Shown: positions 27,019 through 37,113 of the stretch, in pieces | Layout: every line of letters starts with the position of its first letter | How positions within the stretch are numbered: the first letter of the stretch is position 1 | Origin: an uncultured Eubacteriales bacterium | Lineage (GTDB): Bacteria; Bacillota; Clostridia; Oscillospirales; Acutalibacteraceae | NCBI GenBank assembly: GCA_910580045.1 | Contig: CAJTXF010000002.1 | Span: 21,518 to 85,517 of the forward strand | Length of the DNA: 64,000 bases | Reading direction: 5' to 3' | Notes under the pieces: model-generated | Databases searched by the model: none | Told to the model about the DNA's origin: nothing | The model's input: only the letters and a program-made list of their open reading frames with translations | Program-made: the position numbers and the translations under genes

Positions 27019-27165
27019 AAGGGATTTGACAGGGTCCTGCAGGAATCAGTGCCCCAGGCAGTGGAGCTCACCATTCCCTATAATGATAACCGCTGCTCCC
27101 AAGTTCGAGAAGGTTTAGAAAATGTTCAAACCACCGCCCTGCTGCTGGGCGGGAAAGGAGAATGA
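27019..27165 (+). pseudogene. Fragment of a second FtsX-like permease (paralogue remnant)
   Basis: One frame reads FDRVLQESVPQAVELTIP followed by YNDNRCSQVREGLENV and TTALLL, then stops. It is clearly homologous to residues about 465-510 of the intact permease at 27169 (VPKAAELIITYDDNGYTQVREGLEN). It has no start of its own. It is the leftover of a further permease gene or of a tandem duplication mostly removed by deletion. Its last bases carry the ribosome site of the 27169 gene. Confidence 0.7.
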
Positions 27166-27168
27166 TAC

Positions 27169-29187
27169 ATGATTCGGCTTGCCATCCGGCAATTTTGGCG
27201 GCTTCCTCTGCGAAATATACTGGCCTTCCTGCTGATGGCTCTCTCTGCGGCTCTGTTGGCGCTGGGCATTGTCATGCTGAGCAATACCGCTCAGCGCATG
27301 GATGCCGCGGAAAAACAGTTTGCCACCATCGGTACTGTGGCCCAAAAACCGCGGGCCATGGGGCAGGTCACTGGTGGGAACGCCTGCATGGGAACTTATA
27401 CCAACACGCACGACTATTATAATGAAATTATTTCAGTGGAAGCACTGGATTTTCCAGGCGCCAATTATGTCCATCCCCCGGAGAACCGGCCCTACTATGT
27501 GTTCACCAACAGCTACTGGAAATCAGCTCGGGAGGATATCCTGGATACCACAAACTCCTTTGTGGCAGAGTTTATCCCTTTGGAGGACAGTCGGGATGGT
27601 GGCCCTGTCTCCGCTGAAGCGGATATGGTGCTGATGGACGGCTCAGCCGATGCCCTGCTGAACCATAACTTTGGAGCCCAATATCTTCGTGTGGGAGATA
27701 GCTTTACTTTCTGCCAACACCTGACGGAAAAGCCCCAGTCATTGGAAAAAGGGAAAACCTATATTTCCGCCATGATTCGTACACTATGCCCGGAACATGA
27801 TGAGATTGAATTCTGCGCCTACCAGGCTCCATTTTCCTCCCAATACGACTCGGCTGGTATCCCCCTGGAAGATGGGGATGCGCCCAGTTTTCACAATCTG
27901 CGCAAAAATACTGATGGCTGGCAAATCCGGCATGGCTATGAAAAATTTATTCCTGACTTTTCCGATATCAATCCACAGCTGGAAGAAGTAACTCCAGAGC
28001 TGGAGCTAAATAAATGGTGGGATTGGGCCCGGTATTTGCGGGAATATAACCACAGCTTTTTCCTGTTGCCTACCAACAGCCTGGAGCTGCTGCCTACGTT
28101 CCACAGCCGTCAGGCATATATTGCACAGGGAAGGGCTATTACGGAGGAAGAATTTGAGAACGGAGAAAAGGTCTGCCTTATCCCAGCCCAGCTCAACCAG
28201 AGGAATGCATCTCAGCATCCGGACAAATACCCCGCTGCCTCTGTGGGCAGCCGAGTAACCTTATCCATTCAGTATTCCCTGTATGGCTATTCGGTGGACA
28301 AAGAGAGCAGGGAAAATAAGCGCAGCTATTCATTTCAGCGGCGATACAGCCCTTTGGCGGCAGACGGTGAACATTACGCTGTTTTTGGCGGAGACGAGTA
28401 CCTAATTGTGGGAACCTATGACCTCTATAACCGGGGCAAGTTCTTCGCGGGCAGCTCGGAGCTCAGCCGAAACACCATCATTATCCCGGCAAAATCCGTG
28501 AGTGGAGAGGCACAGAATATTGCCCACTTTGGCCCCATGCTGGACACAACTAAATCCTTTCAGATTCCTAACGGGACAATCGAGGAGTTTGATATGGCCC
28601 TGCGGGAAACGGTCCCCAAGGCAGCAGAGCTTATTATCACTTATGATGACAACGGTTACACCCAAGTGCGGGAGGGCCTGGAAAATACCCGCATAACCGC
28701 TCTGCTGTTGTGCGCTGCTGGGGGATTTCTGGCCATAGGTGTAATCATTCTGACATTATACCTCTTCGTAGTGAAAGAACAAAAGCGCACCGCCATAGAG
28801 CGCAGTCTGGGCATGAGCAAACGCCAGTGCCAAGTATCCCTGCTCTGCGGCCTGTTGCTGCTGACTCTGACAGCCGCAGCGGTGGGGAGTCTTTGCGGCG
28901 GAATTCTAGCGAACCAGGAAGCGGCCGGGCAGGCAGAGGCGCACACAGAGGGTGGAATTGATTCTGGCTACAGTACCCAATACAGCCTTTGGGCGCACGA
29001 CGCAGAGGCAGCTATCACTCTGGGAGAAGAGGAAGCGTCTGCCCTGTCCGCCCTGTATGTGCCGGTTTTCGTGGGCATCCCATTGGCTTTCCTCTGTACG
29101 GTGTGGCTTTTAGGCGTTCTGCTGGTAAATCGAAATATGAAAACTGACCCTATTTATCTGCTGGGCAGAAAAAACGAGGACAGTTAA
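27169..29187 (+). CDS. FtsX-like ABC transporter permease
   Basis: 672 residues. The N-terminal helix NILAFLLMALSAALLALGIVML is followed by an extracytoplasmic domain of about 470 residues, then three membrane helices near the C terminus (ALLLCAAGGFLAIGVIILTL; QVSLLCGLLLLTLTAAAVG; GIPLAFLCTVWLLGVLL). This is the MacB/FtsX permease layout, coupling ATP hydrolysis by the 24841 ATPase to work on an exported or envelope substrate. GGAG lies 8 bases before the ATG. It is probably co-transcribed with the ATPase and ends before a strong terminator. The substrate is unknown. Confidence 0.85.
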   Translation: MIRLAIRQFWRLPLRNILAFLLMALSAALLALGIVMLSNTAQRMDAAEKQFATIGTVAQKPRAMGQVTGGNACMGTYTNTHDYYNEIISVEALDFPGANYVHPPENRPYYVFTNSYWKSAREDILDTTNSFVAEFIPLEDSRDGGPVSAEADMVLMDGSADALLNHNFGAQYLRVGDSFTFCQHLTEKPQSLEKGKTYISAMIRTLCPEHDEIEFCAYQAPFSSQYDSAGIPLEDGDAPSFHNLRKNTDGWQIRHGYEKFIPDFSDINPQLEEVTPELELNKWWDWARYLREYNHSFFLLPTNSLELLPTFHSRQAYIAQGRAITEEEFENGEKVCLIPAQLNQRNASQHPDKYPAASVGSRVTLSIQYSLYGYSVDKESRENKRSYSFQRRYSPLAADGEHYAVFGGDEYLIVGTYDLYNRGKFFAGSSELSRNTIIIPAKSVSGEAQNIAHFGPMLDTTKSFQIPNGTIEEFDMALRETVPKAAELIITYDDNGYTQVREGLENTRITALLLCAAGGFLAIGVIILTLYLFVVKEQKRTAIERSLGMSKRQCQVSLLCGLLLLTLTAAAVGSLCGGILANQEAAGQAEAHTEGGIDSGYSTQYSLWAHDAEAAITLGEEEASALSALYVPVFVGIPLAFLCTVWLLGVLLVNRNMKTDPIYLLGRKNEDS

Positions 29188-29273
29188 AACGATGATAGAA
29201 TGAATGGCCTATCGAATATGAGACTTTTGCAGGCGCTTCATGAAGCAATCTACCTTTGCTTTTTTTGCACACT

Positions 29274-29308
29274 AGGAAAGCCGCTGTTCACTTAACAGCG
29301 GCTTTCCT
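29274..29308. terminator. Strong bidirectional hairpin between the permease and GH31 genes
   Basis: Perfect 15-bp stem AGGAAAGCCGCTGTT / AACAGCGGCTTTCCT with a 5-base loop. It separates the convergent genes that end at 29187 and 29368. Confidence 0.85.
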
Positions 29309-29367
29309 GTTCTAAACATGGGTCATCATCCGGGCAATAGACATCCCGCCCAATATTCTCCAGCGGC

Positions 29368-31148
29368 CTATATTGCCTTAATCCACTCCTCGTGACTTCC
29401 TTCCCGTAAGAAGACAGGAATCGTCTCCAACGGGGCACTGGCATTCACTGTCTGTCCTCCCTCAAAGCGGGCTCCATCATGTAGGCTAATCCATGCGCAT
29501 CCAGCAGGCAGATATACCTGGCGTTCCACTGCGCCCGGCTGTGTTACTGGCGCTACCACCACGTCCGGGCCAAAGCAGTACTGGTCAATAAGTTCCCAGC
29601 ACTGGGCATCCTCTGGGAATTGGTAGAACATGGTCCGCATCACAGGCGCGCCGGTTTTGTGGGCCTCCTGCATCAGCTGGCGCACATAGGGGCGCATCGT
29701 CTCCCGGAAGAGCAGGTATTTTCGCAGGATTTGATAATTTTCTTCGCCAAAGCTCCAAATTTCGTTATCAGCGCCTGTGTGCATCACCTTATTACCAGAC
29801 TTATTATAAATCATCTTTGAGGGTATCCGGTCGCCGTGCAGACGCATCACTGGACAGAAGGTACCGAACTGAAACCATCGCACCAATAGCTCTTGAAAAG
29901 CTAGGTCCTTAGGGTCTCCGCCGGAGAAGCCGCCAATGTCTGTGGTCCACCAGGGAATCCCCGCCAAAGAGATGTTCAGGCCCGCGCAAATCTGACACCT
30001 AAAATCTACCCAGGTACTATCGATGTCTCCGGACCACACCAGAGCCCCATATCGCTGGCTGCCCGCCCAGGCGCACCGGATTAGGTTCACAATATTCTTT
30101 TGCCCTTCCCTCTCCATGCCCTCGTAAAAACCCCGTGCATACAGCTGAGGATAGATGTTGCTGACCCGAGAAGCATTGCCTAGATGGTAGCGGTAGTTGT
30201 CGAAGTCACACACGCCGTACTCAGGTTCCGCTTCATCCAGCCAGAAAATGCGCACGCCTATATCATAGTAGTTTTTCCTGCACTTCTCCCACACATAGGC
30301 CCGGGCCCGGGGATTGGTTGCGTCATAGAAGGTGCTGTCCTCTGGGAACTGCATAGTCACCTGGTTGCCCTTCTCTGCTCGCACCAACAGGCCCAGCTGG
30401 CGCATTTCCTCATAGTTCTCGCTAGTCAGGGCAATTTGGGGCCACACGGAGACCATCAGTTCCACCCCCATCTCCTTCAGCTCATCCACCATAGCCTTCG
30501 GGTCCGGGAAGAACTCTGAGTCAAAGCGGAAATCTCCCATCTTGGGCCAATGGAAGAAATCTACAACAATTACATCCAGCGGCAGACCCCGGCGCTTGTA
30601 CTCCCTGGCCACGTCCAGCACCTGTTCCTGATTCCAATACCGCAGGCGGCATTGCCAAAATCCTAAGCCATACTCAGGCATCATGGGAACAGTGCCCGTC
30701 ACCGAGGCATACCGCTCAGTAATTTCGGCGGGGCTGTCTCCAGCGGTAATCCAATAGTCTACCTGGCGGCTGGCGTCAGCCTGCCACTGGGTAAAATTCT
30801 TGGCAAAGATGGCTTTGCCCACAGCGGGGTTATGCCACAGAAAACCATAACCACGGCTGGAAAGCAGAAAAGGTACACTGACCTGGGTATTCCTCTGGGA
30901 CATCTCCACCACGCTGTGCTTCAAGTCCAGATATTCCTGCTGATACTGGCCCGCTGTTCCTCCACTTCAATCTGAACTGGGCCGTGAGCGGGCGGGTTCG
31001 GCAGCAAAGCGAAATCCTCGTTCAGAATATCTCCCATCATGCGAGAGCGCAGGCGCAGGCTGTTGGGCCCCCAAGGCTGAATCATCAAGGTCTCACCATT
31101 GCCGCGCCACACTAAGCTATTGTTTTCTATAAAAAAGTGTTGCATCAT
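29368..31148 (-). pseudogene. GH31 alpha-glycosidase (alpha-xylosidase/glucosidase type) with internal deletion and frameshift
   Basis: The N terminus starts at ATG 31148 and reads 75 residues to a stop at 30921-30923. The rest lies in another frame, whose family-like part begins with GQYQQEYLDLK near 30960 and runs through PFLLSSRGYGFLWHNP to the end at 29368. The catalytic nucleophile motif FWLDEAEPE is intact. GH31 enzymes of this type have about 60-90 residues between the two pieces, and these are absent, so a deletion with frameshift removed part of the N-terminal beta-sandwich. It is the last gene of the arabinoside operon, 15 bases after GH127. The predicted 518-residue C-terminal piece has no ribosome site. 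An assembly error is possible but less likely. Confidence 0.8.
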
Positions 31149-31163
31149 GGTTCTCCTTTCTGT

Positions 31164-33071
31164 TTATCTGGCATTCATCCACACCAACATCTCCCCCAGG
31201 CCTCGGTTATTCCATAGGAAGTAAGGAATCAATTTCATCTGTGCTGCCTGCCGGGCGTTGGGGGCAGCACTGTACAGCCGGTCTTCAGGCCATACCTCCA
31301 TGTCCGGCCGAGTTCCTGCCACTTGCAGTGTGGTGATGCCTCCGAACAGAGGGCTCTCCTCCAACTCAGGCGCAATACTCATGTCTAAGATAAAGCTGTT
31401 CAGCAGAGGACCATTATCCGCCTCCTCAGCGCAGTAGACAAGGGGCCCGCGCAGCACCGCGGCTTTACCGCAGTCCTCAGTAACACGAGGGTTAGCCTGG
31501 ACGAGGCGCGCTTCCATTTCAAAGTTCACCTGATAGGTACTTCCATTCTGCGGCGTCAGTTTGGCATAGCCCCTTTCCACTGTGAATTCCACGGGTGTAC
31601 CGTCTTTGGTCAGAGCAAAACCCATCGCATATTCCGGTACCCGCAAGTACAGACTGATTCCCACTGGCCCATGATAAGTAATGGAGGCTGCTCCCTGCCA
31701 AGGCATGGAAGATGTGCAGGTCAAATGAGCAACACCGCTGCTGGTCTCCACTTCCGCGCTATGGCCCACATACAGGTGCTGATAGATTGCCTCTCCCCGC
31801 TGGGTATATACGTATCCCCCCAGGCCGCAGAGAGTACGGATTACATTGGGCGGGCAGCATGCACATCCGAACCACTTGACCCGCTCCGGCTCTACAGACT
31901 CATGGTCCCGGCGGTATTGAGCCACGTCCGGCTTCAGCTGCAGTGGATTCACATAGAAGTAATGCTCTCCATCCTCAGAGATACCACTGAGCACATTATT
32001 ATACAATGCCCGCTCCATTACATCAGCATAGCGGGCGTCCGGCTCCAGACGCAACATTCGCAGCGCCCACATGGCCAGGCCAATGGCTGCACAGGTCTCG
32101 GTGTAGCAAGTATCGTTGGGCAGGTCATAGTCAATGGTGAAGCGCTCACCGTCCCCCTGAGAGCCCACTCCCCCGGTGATGTACATCCTACGGCCCGTGA
32201 CGTTGCTCCATAGGTTCTCTAACGCCTTTTTCAAGGTGGAATCGCCGGTTTCCAGAGCCACATCCGCTGCACCGGTAAAGAAGTACATTGCCCGCACCGC
32301 ATGGCCCTCGGCAGCTTTCTGCTCCCGGATTTTGGCATGGGCTTGGTGGTAGTCAGCCTGACTCCACCGTTCCTTCGCCAGCTCCAGAAAGCGGGGCTCT
32401 TCCAGGAAGCCAGGCTTCTCCCCCCGGTTCTCCACAAAATACTGGGCCAGTTCGAAATAGACTTGTTCTCCAGTAACGCGATAGGCTTTCATCAAGGCCA
32501 GCTCAATTTCCTCGTGTCCAGGATAGGAGTCAATCTGCCCCTTTGCCTTGCCAAACACCTGGCGGATGAGCTTCACATTCTTTTCCATTATTTTCAGCAG
32601 CCGCTCGCTGCCGGTAACAGTGTAGTAGGCAACAGCTGCCTCCAGCATATGGCCCGTGCAGTAAAGCTCGTGGCCATGGGCAATTTCCTGCCATTTCTTG
32701 TCTGGTTTTTTTAGGATGTAGTGGGTATCCAGATACCCGTCTGGCTGCTGGGCCTTTTCGATAATGCTGATGGCCTGGTCCAAGGCAGCGCGCACTTGGG
32801 GAGAGTCTTGGTAGATAAGACTGAACGACGCCGCCTCAATCCACTTAGCCAGGTCACTGTCCTGGAACTGGTAGCCGTAAAACTCTCCCGACTCCATCCC
32901 CGCAGCGATTTTGAAGTTCATCACTGCATGACTGGGGGCCGCTCCGGGTTCTTGGTCATTCAGAACCCGCCACTGGTAGGGGACAATATTTTCCACAGCG
33001 CTGCGAATTCTCTTGTTCCAAAACTTGTCATCTATCTTGACATTTTTCACATTGATTTCATGAAAAGGCAT
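31164..33071 (-). CDS. Glycoside hydrolase family 127 (beta-L-arabinofuranosidase type)
   Basis: 635 residues, no signal peptide, hence cytoplasmic. GH127 signatures: N-terminal VKIDDKFWNKRI, the E-x-C zinc ligand motif TETCAAIG (about residue 321) and the Cys-Cys motif CACCPPNVIR (about residue 403) that supplies the nucleophile and zinc-ligand cysteines in the characterised Bifidobacterium enzyme HypBA1. The family removes beta-L-arabinofuranose from plant hydroxyproline-linked arabinosides. The operon places it after an ABC importer and before GH31, so imported oligosaccharides are trimmed inside the cell. It appears intact although both neighbouring genes are broken. Confidence 0.92.
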   Translation of the reverse strand: MPFHEINVKNVKIDDKFWNKRIRSAVENIVPYQWRVLNDQEPGAAPSHAVMNFKIAAGMESGEFYGYQFQDSDLAKWIEAASFSLIYQDSPQVRAALDQAISIIEKAQQPDGYLDTHYILKKPDKKWQEIAHGHELYCTGHMLEAAVAYYTVTGSERLLKIMEKNVKLIRQVFGKAKGQIDSYPGHEEIELALMKAYRVTGEQVYFELAQYFVENRGEKPGFLEEPRFLELAKERWSQADYHQAHAKIREQKAAEGHAVRAMYFFTGAADVALETGDSTLKKALENLWSNVTGRRMYITGGVGSQGDGERFTIDYDLPNDTCYTETCAAIGLAMWALRMLRLEPDARYADVMERALYNNVLSGISEDGEHYFYVNPLQLKPDVAQYRRDHESVEPERVKWFGCACCPPNVIRTLCGLGGYVYTQRGEAIYQHLYVGHSAEVETSSGVAHLTCTSSMPWQGAASITYHGPVGISLYLRVPEYAMGFALTKDGTPVEFTVERGYAKLTPQNGSTYQVNFEMEARLVQANPRVTEDCGKAAVLRGPLVYCAEEADNGPLLNSFILDMSIAPELEESPLFGGITTLQVAGTRPDMEVWPEDRLYSAAPNARQAAQMKLIPYFLWNNRGLGEMLVWMNAR

Positions 33072-33126
33072 AATAGATTCCTCTCAATCTCAAATTTTCT
33101 CTTAACAGCTGTTTTCTTATCCCGAA

Positions 33127-33158
33127 AGCCCACGCCGCCAAAAAGCGGGGCGTGGGCT
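33127..33158 (-). terminator. Intergenic hairpin behind the binding-protein gene
   Basis: Perfect 10-bp stem AGCCCACGCC / GGCGTGGGCT between the binding-protein stop and the GH127 start. No T-run follows, so it more likely stabilises or partly terminates the binding-protein message, as is common in sugar ABC operons. Confidence 0.5.
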
Positions 33159-33189
33159 CGCCATCGCGGTCAAGCTATAAGAAAATGCC

Positions 33190-35012
33190 TTATTTCCCTT
33201 CCAGTTTGGCCTTATTCTTGTCCAAGGCAGCCTGCTGGAATGCCACCAGGTCATCCAATCCCATGGCATGCAGGTCATTCTTCATCTTCTCAAACAGCTC
33301 TACACACTCTTCCTCTGTACTGGCCATTACTACCTGCACCCAAGTGCTGGAAATACAGTCGGCTACGTCTTGGTTAATCAGCAGCTCAGGATCATCCGGG
33401 GAAAAGGAGGGGGTCCATAAGGTTTGGTCCCATAGGTAGGGCGTGGAGGTCTCATAGTGAGATTTGGTGACCAACTGCCCAGCCTCCAATTCATCCTGGT
33501 TCAGCTTGTCGTAATCGGGAATTAAGTCCCAAGCATTCACCTTCGCCACAGGCTCTGCCCAGCCCTGCCCCGGATTATCCACTTTGTCCTCAGCAGTGTA
33601 GCCAGGGGACATCATCCAATAGTTAAAGCTGCCCATTTCCTCTTCAAAGTCACCCCACAGGAAGGAAGTGTCCCCTTCCTTGCCATACCAGTAAAGGTCG
33701 CTTATCTTAGCGTCACCGTTCTCGTCAATGCTCCAAGCCCGGTCCTCGCCCTCGGGCCCATTTGTGGTAAAGGCTACACCCAGCGGTGTTGTCTCCCAGT
33801 TCCAGTACTTCATTACATCCTCAGGGTTTTGGCACTTGTCAGTAATGATGCAGCGGGTAGTGCGGATAAAGTTATCGGAAATCAGTGCGGGTGTAGCATC
33901 GCCCTCTTGGAAGGTTACACACTGCATTCGCTTTTCAATAGTCCAGTCGTCCTCAGTGGACTGCCAAATCTGATGGCCGCCTACATGATTATGCCACCAG
34001 GTGCCAATATTGCCTGCCACCCGCTCGTTAGACATAAAGGCAACCGAAGCGTCATAATCTTTGGTCTGGAAGTCAGGGTCAATCAAGCCGTCCCGCCAGA
34101 ACCTGTTGATATATTTGGCCACTTTCAGTCCTTCTTCTGTATCCACCCAATAAGAGATAGAGCCGTTATCGTTCAGCTTGTAGTAGTGAGTAATGGAGCC
34201 CCCACTGGTGTTCACACCACCGCTGGCACCAAACAGCCCCAAGTATGCCAAGGGAGTCTTGTAGAACTCTTCGCCCTTTTCTGAGAAAGCTGTAAAGCCA
34301 TAGGTCTTTTCACCGGATTCATTAGTGGGATGCATTTCTACCAGCTTTTTAATCGTTTCATAATAACTCTCAAAACTGTCATACAAGGGAAGCTCTGCCT
34401 CCTGCAGCCAGTCCCAGCGTATGGAGAAATCACGGCCCATGGCATCCGTGGTGTGGCCCCAGGAGTGGGCCAGCTTGTAGATTTTCCCCTCGTCGTTCCG
34501 CATCAGATTCAGATACTTGCCGAAACCGTTGACAATGTTCTGCCCATATTGCTCCAAAAGCCCATCCAGTTCCTGGGCCCGGCCCTGGTCAATAAAGGTT
34601 TCAGCCATAGAGTCCGGCATACCGAGATAACATCCGGCTAGTCATCTCCGGCCAACATCAGATTGAGCCGCTCAGTAGGGTCCTGTTTATAGACAATACG
34701 TTGAATCTCCACATTGAACTCATCTTTGAGAACCTGGGCCGTATAGGCCAGCCGTTTGTCCTCCTCATCTTGTGCCAAGGTGTCATCATCCGCGTAGAAA
34801 TACGAGAACTTCAGCGTTTCAGTAGGCACCTCCCAGCCGTACTTATTCACCTCACCTGTAGGAGCGGAGTCACTGGCCCCTGAGGAGCCCTTTGATTCCG
34901 GCACAGAGGCTGAAGATTCGTCATTTGCACCGCAGGCTGCTAGAGAGGCTATAAGCGCTAGACTCAGCAACAGGGACAGAAGGCGTTTCATTGCGTTTCT
35001 CGGATTTTTCAT
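33190..35012 (-). pseudogene. Solute-binding lipoprotein of the arabinoside ABC importer, broken
   Basis: ATG 35012 opens a lipoprotein signal with lipobox LAAC and 124 residues ending LMLAGDD, where an in-frame TAG (34638-34640) stops translation. The family continuation (PDVIS, then GMPDSMAETF) follows directly, but between them one base is missing (GT at 34621-34622 where GGT is expected). From ATG 34620 the remaining 476 residues are open to 33190. Two independent lesions thus lie within about 20 bases. Without this protein the importer should be non-functional. Together with the broken GH31 it shows that the whole locus is decaying; a local sequencing error is the alternative. Confidence 0.82.
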
Positions 35013-35107
35013 AGTTTGATTCGTCCTTTCCGTGTTTTTTCAGCCCGTCAGAGCTTGCCTGAGAATAGTGGGAATCCCCTAGAGCGTGGCAGGCTCTAAA
35101 CCCGGCT

Positions 35108-35136
35108 GCTTCTATATTTGTTTTCCAAATAGAAGC
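35108..35136 (-). other. Intergenic hairpin ahead of the broken binding-protein gene
   Basis: GCTTCTAT-TTTG pairs with CAAATAGAAGC around a short bulge, between the permease stop (35147) and the binding-protein start (35012). Probably an mRNA-stabilising structure at the start of the binding-protein segment. Confidence 0.35.
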
Positions 35137-35146
35137 TGAGTTGAAT

Positions 35147-36088
35147 TTATCCCTTCACTGCACCAATAGAGATGCCCTTCACAAAATATTTCTGGAAGAA
35201 AGGATATACGCAAACAATGGGGATAGTGACAATCATGGTAGTTGCAGCCCTCATAGACTGTGTAGAAATGCGGGCTACCTGACTTTTTACTGCATCCGCG
35301 CCTACAGTGGCATCCTGCATCAGCTTTCTGATTTTGCCAGACTCAATAAGGATATCCCGCAAAAGCATCTGCAGGGTGTCGAATTTACCTGAAGAGTTGT
35401 ACAGCATACAGTCAAACCAAGAATTCCAGTGGCCTACAGCAGTCATCACTGCCAGAGCCGCAAACACTGGCACGCAGAGGGGGGCCACCACCTGGAAGAA
35501 GATAGTCACTTCACGGGCGCCATCAATTCGGGCTGATTCGCTTACCGCATCAGGCAGACTCTCTATATAGGAAGCAATCAGCATCATGTCATAGGCACCA
35601 ATCAGTCCTGGTACCCAATACACGGCAAAGCTTTCCAGCAGGCCAATTTTGGTGAACCACAGGTAGACAGGAATCATACCGCCGGACATATACATGCTGA
35701 TTACAAACATGGCGCGCAGAGGCCGATGAAATGAAAAAAACTTAACCGTGGTAAGATATGCTACAAACCCACTGCATATCAGATGGGTAACAGTGCCTAC
35801 CGCTACCCGCAGCAGCGACCACATAACTGCCGTGCTCAGGCCCTCGGATTTGATAATATAATCATAGTTGTTCAGCGTGAACATACGGGGTACAAAATAC
35901 AACCCACCCCGCTGGGTGTCAATGCCATCATTAAGGGAAACCACCAGCTGATTCCAAAAGGGATAGACCATAACAAAAATCAGCAACACCATAATGATAA
36001 TATTTACTGCGTCGAAAATCCGACTGGAAACTGTGCTTTTGGCAAGCTGCAGCCGCCTTGTTGGAAGCAGCCTGGCCGAATTTGCCAA
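35147..36088 (-). CDS. Carbohydrate ABC transporter permease, LplC type
   Basis: 313 residues as read from TTG 36088. Six predicted helices, EAA loop SESARIDGAREVTIFFQV, and the FFQKYFVKGISIGAVKG tail of LplC-type subunits. The start is uncertain: the ribosome site AGGAAAGGGGG (36102-36112) is well placed for ATG 36095, but that ATG is in a different frame from the permease body; the in-frame TTG is about 15 bases away. Either translation starts weakly at TTG or a small indel has occurred in the poorly conserved first 30 codons. It pairs with the permease at 36114. Confidence 0.8.
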   Translation of the reverse strand: MANSARLLPTRRLQLAKSTVSSRIFDAVNIIIMVLLIFVMVYPFWNQLVVSLNDGIDTQRGGLYFVPRMFTLNNYDYIIKSEGLSTAVMWSLLRVAVGTVTHLICSGFVAYLTTVKFFSFHRPLRAMFVISMYMSGGMIPVYLWFTKIGLLESFAVYWVPGLIGAYDMMLIASYIESLPDAVSESARIDGAREVTIFFQVVAPLCVPVFAALAVMTAVGHWNSWFDCMLYNSSGKFDTLQMLLRDILIESGKIRKLMQDATVGADAVKSQVARISTQSMRAATTMIVTIPIVCVYPFFQKYFVKGISIGAVKG

Positions 36089-36113
36089 AACCCATAGTCC
36101 ATTCCCCCTTTCC

Positions 36114-37046
36114 TCAAAATATAGACATATCCATAGTCTTTTTACTAATCAGATTGGTGATAAACACCAACGTCAGACCTATCACAGACTTCATCAGCCC
36201 CACAGCAATGGCGAAGGAGTGCCGTCCCATCTGCACGCCATACCGGTATACATAGGTATCAATAATATCCCAGTATTCCCGGGTGGTTGGCTGGCCAATC
36301 AGCAGATGCTGCTCGTAACCAATATTTAGGATATTGCCTATACCCAGAATAAACAACAGCACAATAGTGGGCAGTATATTGGGAAAGGTGATATGCTTTA
36401 CCATGCCCCAGCGGCCTAGGCCATCCACAGCCCCCGCCTCGTACAGCTCCTGGTCTATACCCGCAATGGCAGACATATACAAAATCGTACTATATCCCAC
36501 GTTTTTCCATATATTTACCAGGGTAATCATACCCCAGAAGTACTTTCCTTCTTGCAGGAAGAGGATGGGTTTTTCCAAAATTCCTAAGCTGACCAGTACT
36601 TCATTGAGCACACCTTCACTGCTGAGAATCGCGGTCAGGATGCTTGCCACCACCACCCAGGATACAAAGAAGGGCAGATAGGAAATGGTCTGGGCCACAC
36701 GCTTGAGCTTGGAGCTGCGCAACTCGTCAAAGAGCAGTGCCAGCACAATAGGGGCCGCAAAGCCCACAGTGGTATTTAGCCCGCCAATTACCAGTGTGTT
36801 GCGGATAATGATACCCGCATCCCGCCCTTGAAAGAATGCGGTAAAGTGCTTTAAGCCTACAAACCGCTCCCATCCCAGTTCCCGGCCCGGGACGTAGTCA
36901 AAGAACGCATAGACAATACCATACAGGGTGATGAAAAAGAAGATTACCCACCACACCATGCTCAAACTGCTCCAAAACCATAACTCTCTCTCACGAATGA
37001 GTCGTTTAAGCAGCCTGCTTTTTTCCGGCCTGCCCACTTTTGTCAT
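36114..37046 (-). CDS. Carbohydrate ABC transporter permease, LplB type
   Basis: 310 residues, first gene of the arabinoside operon. Six predicted helices, EAA loop YEAGAVDGLGRWGMVKHITF, and the C-terminal SKKTMDMSIF characteristic of LplB-type partners. AAGGAGG lies 8 bases before the ATG. It is transcribed divergently from the LacI-family regulator. Confidence 0.92.
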   Translation of the reverse strand: MTKVGRPEKSRLLKRLIRERELWFWSSLSMVWWVIFFFITLYGIVYAFFDYVPGRELGWERFVGLKHFTAFFQGRDAGIIIRNTLVIGGLNTTVGFAAPIVLALLFDELRSSKLKRVAQTISYLPFFVSWVVVASILTAILSSEGVLNEVLVSLGILEKPILFLQEGKYFWGMITLVNIWKNVGYSTILYMSAIAGIDQELYEAGAVDGLGRWGMVKHITFPNILPTIVLLFILGIGNILNIGYEQHLLIGQPTTREYWDIIDTYVYRYGVQMGRHSFAIAVGLMKSVIGLTLVFITNLISKKTMDMSIF

Positions 37047-37113
37047 GTTCCGTTCCTCCTTAATAAACCGAATTTTTCTCTTTTGGGCGGGAGAAATCCG
37101 CTGTCATGATTTT

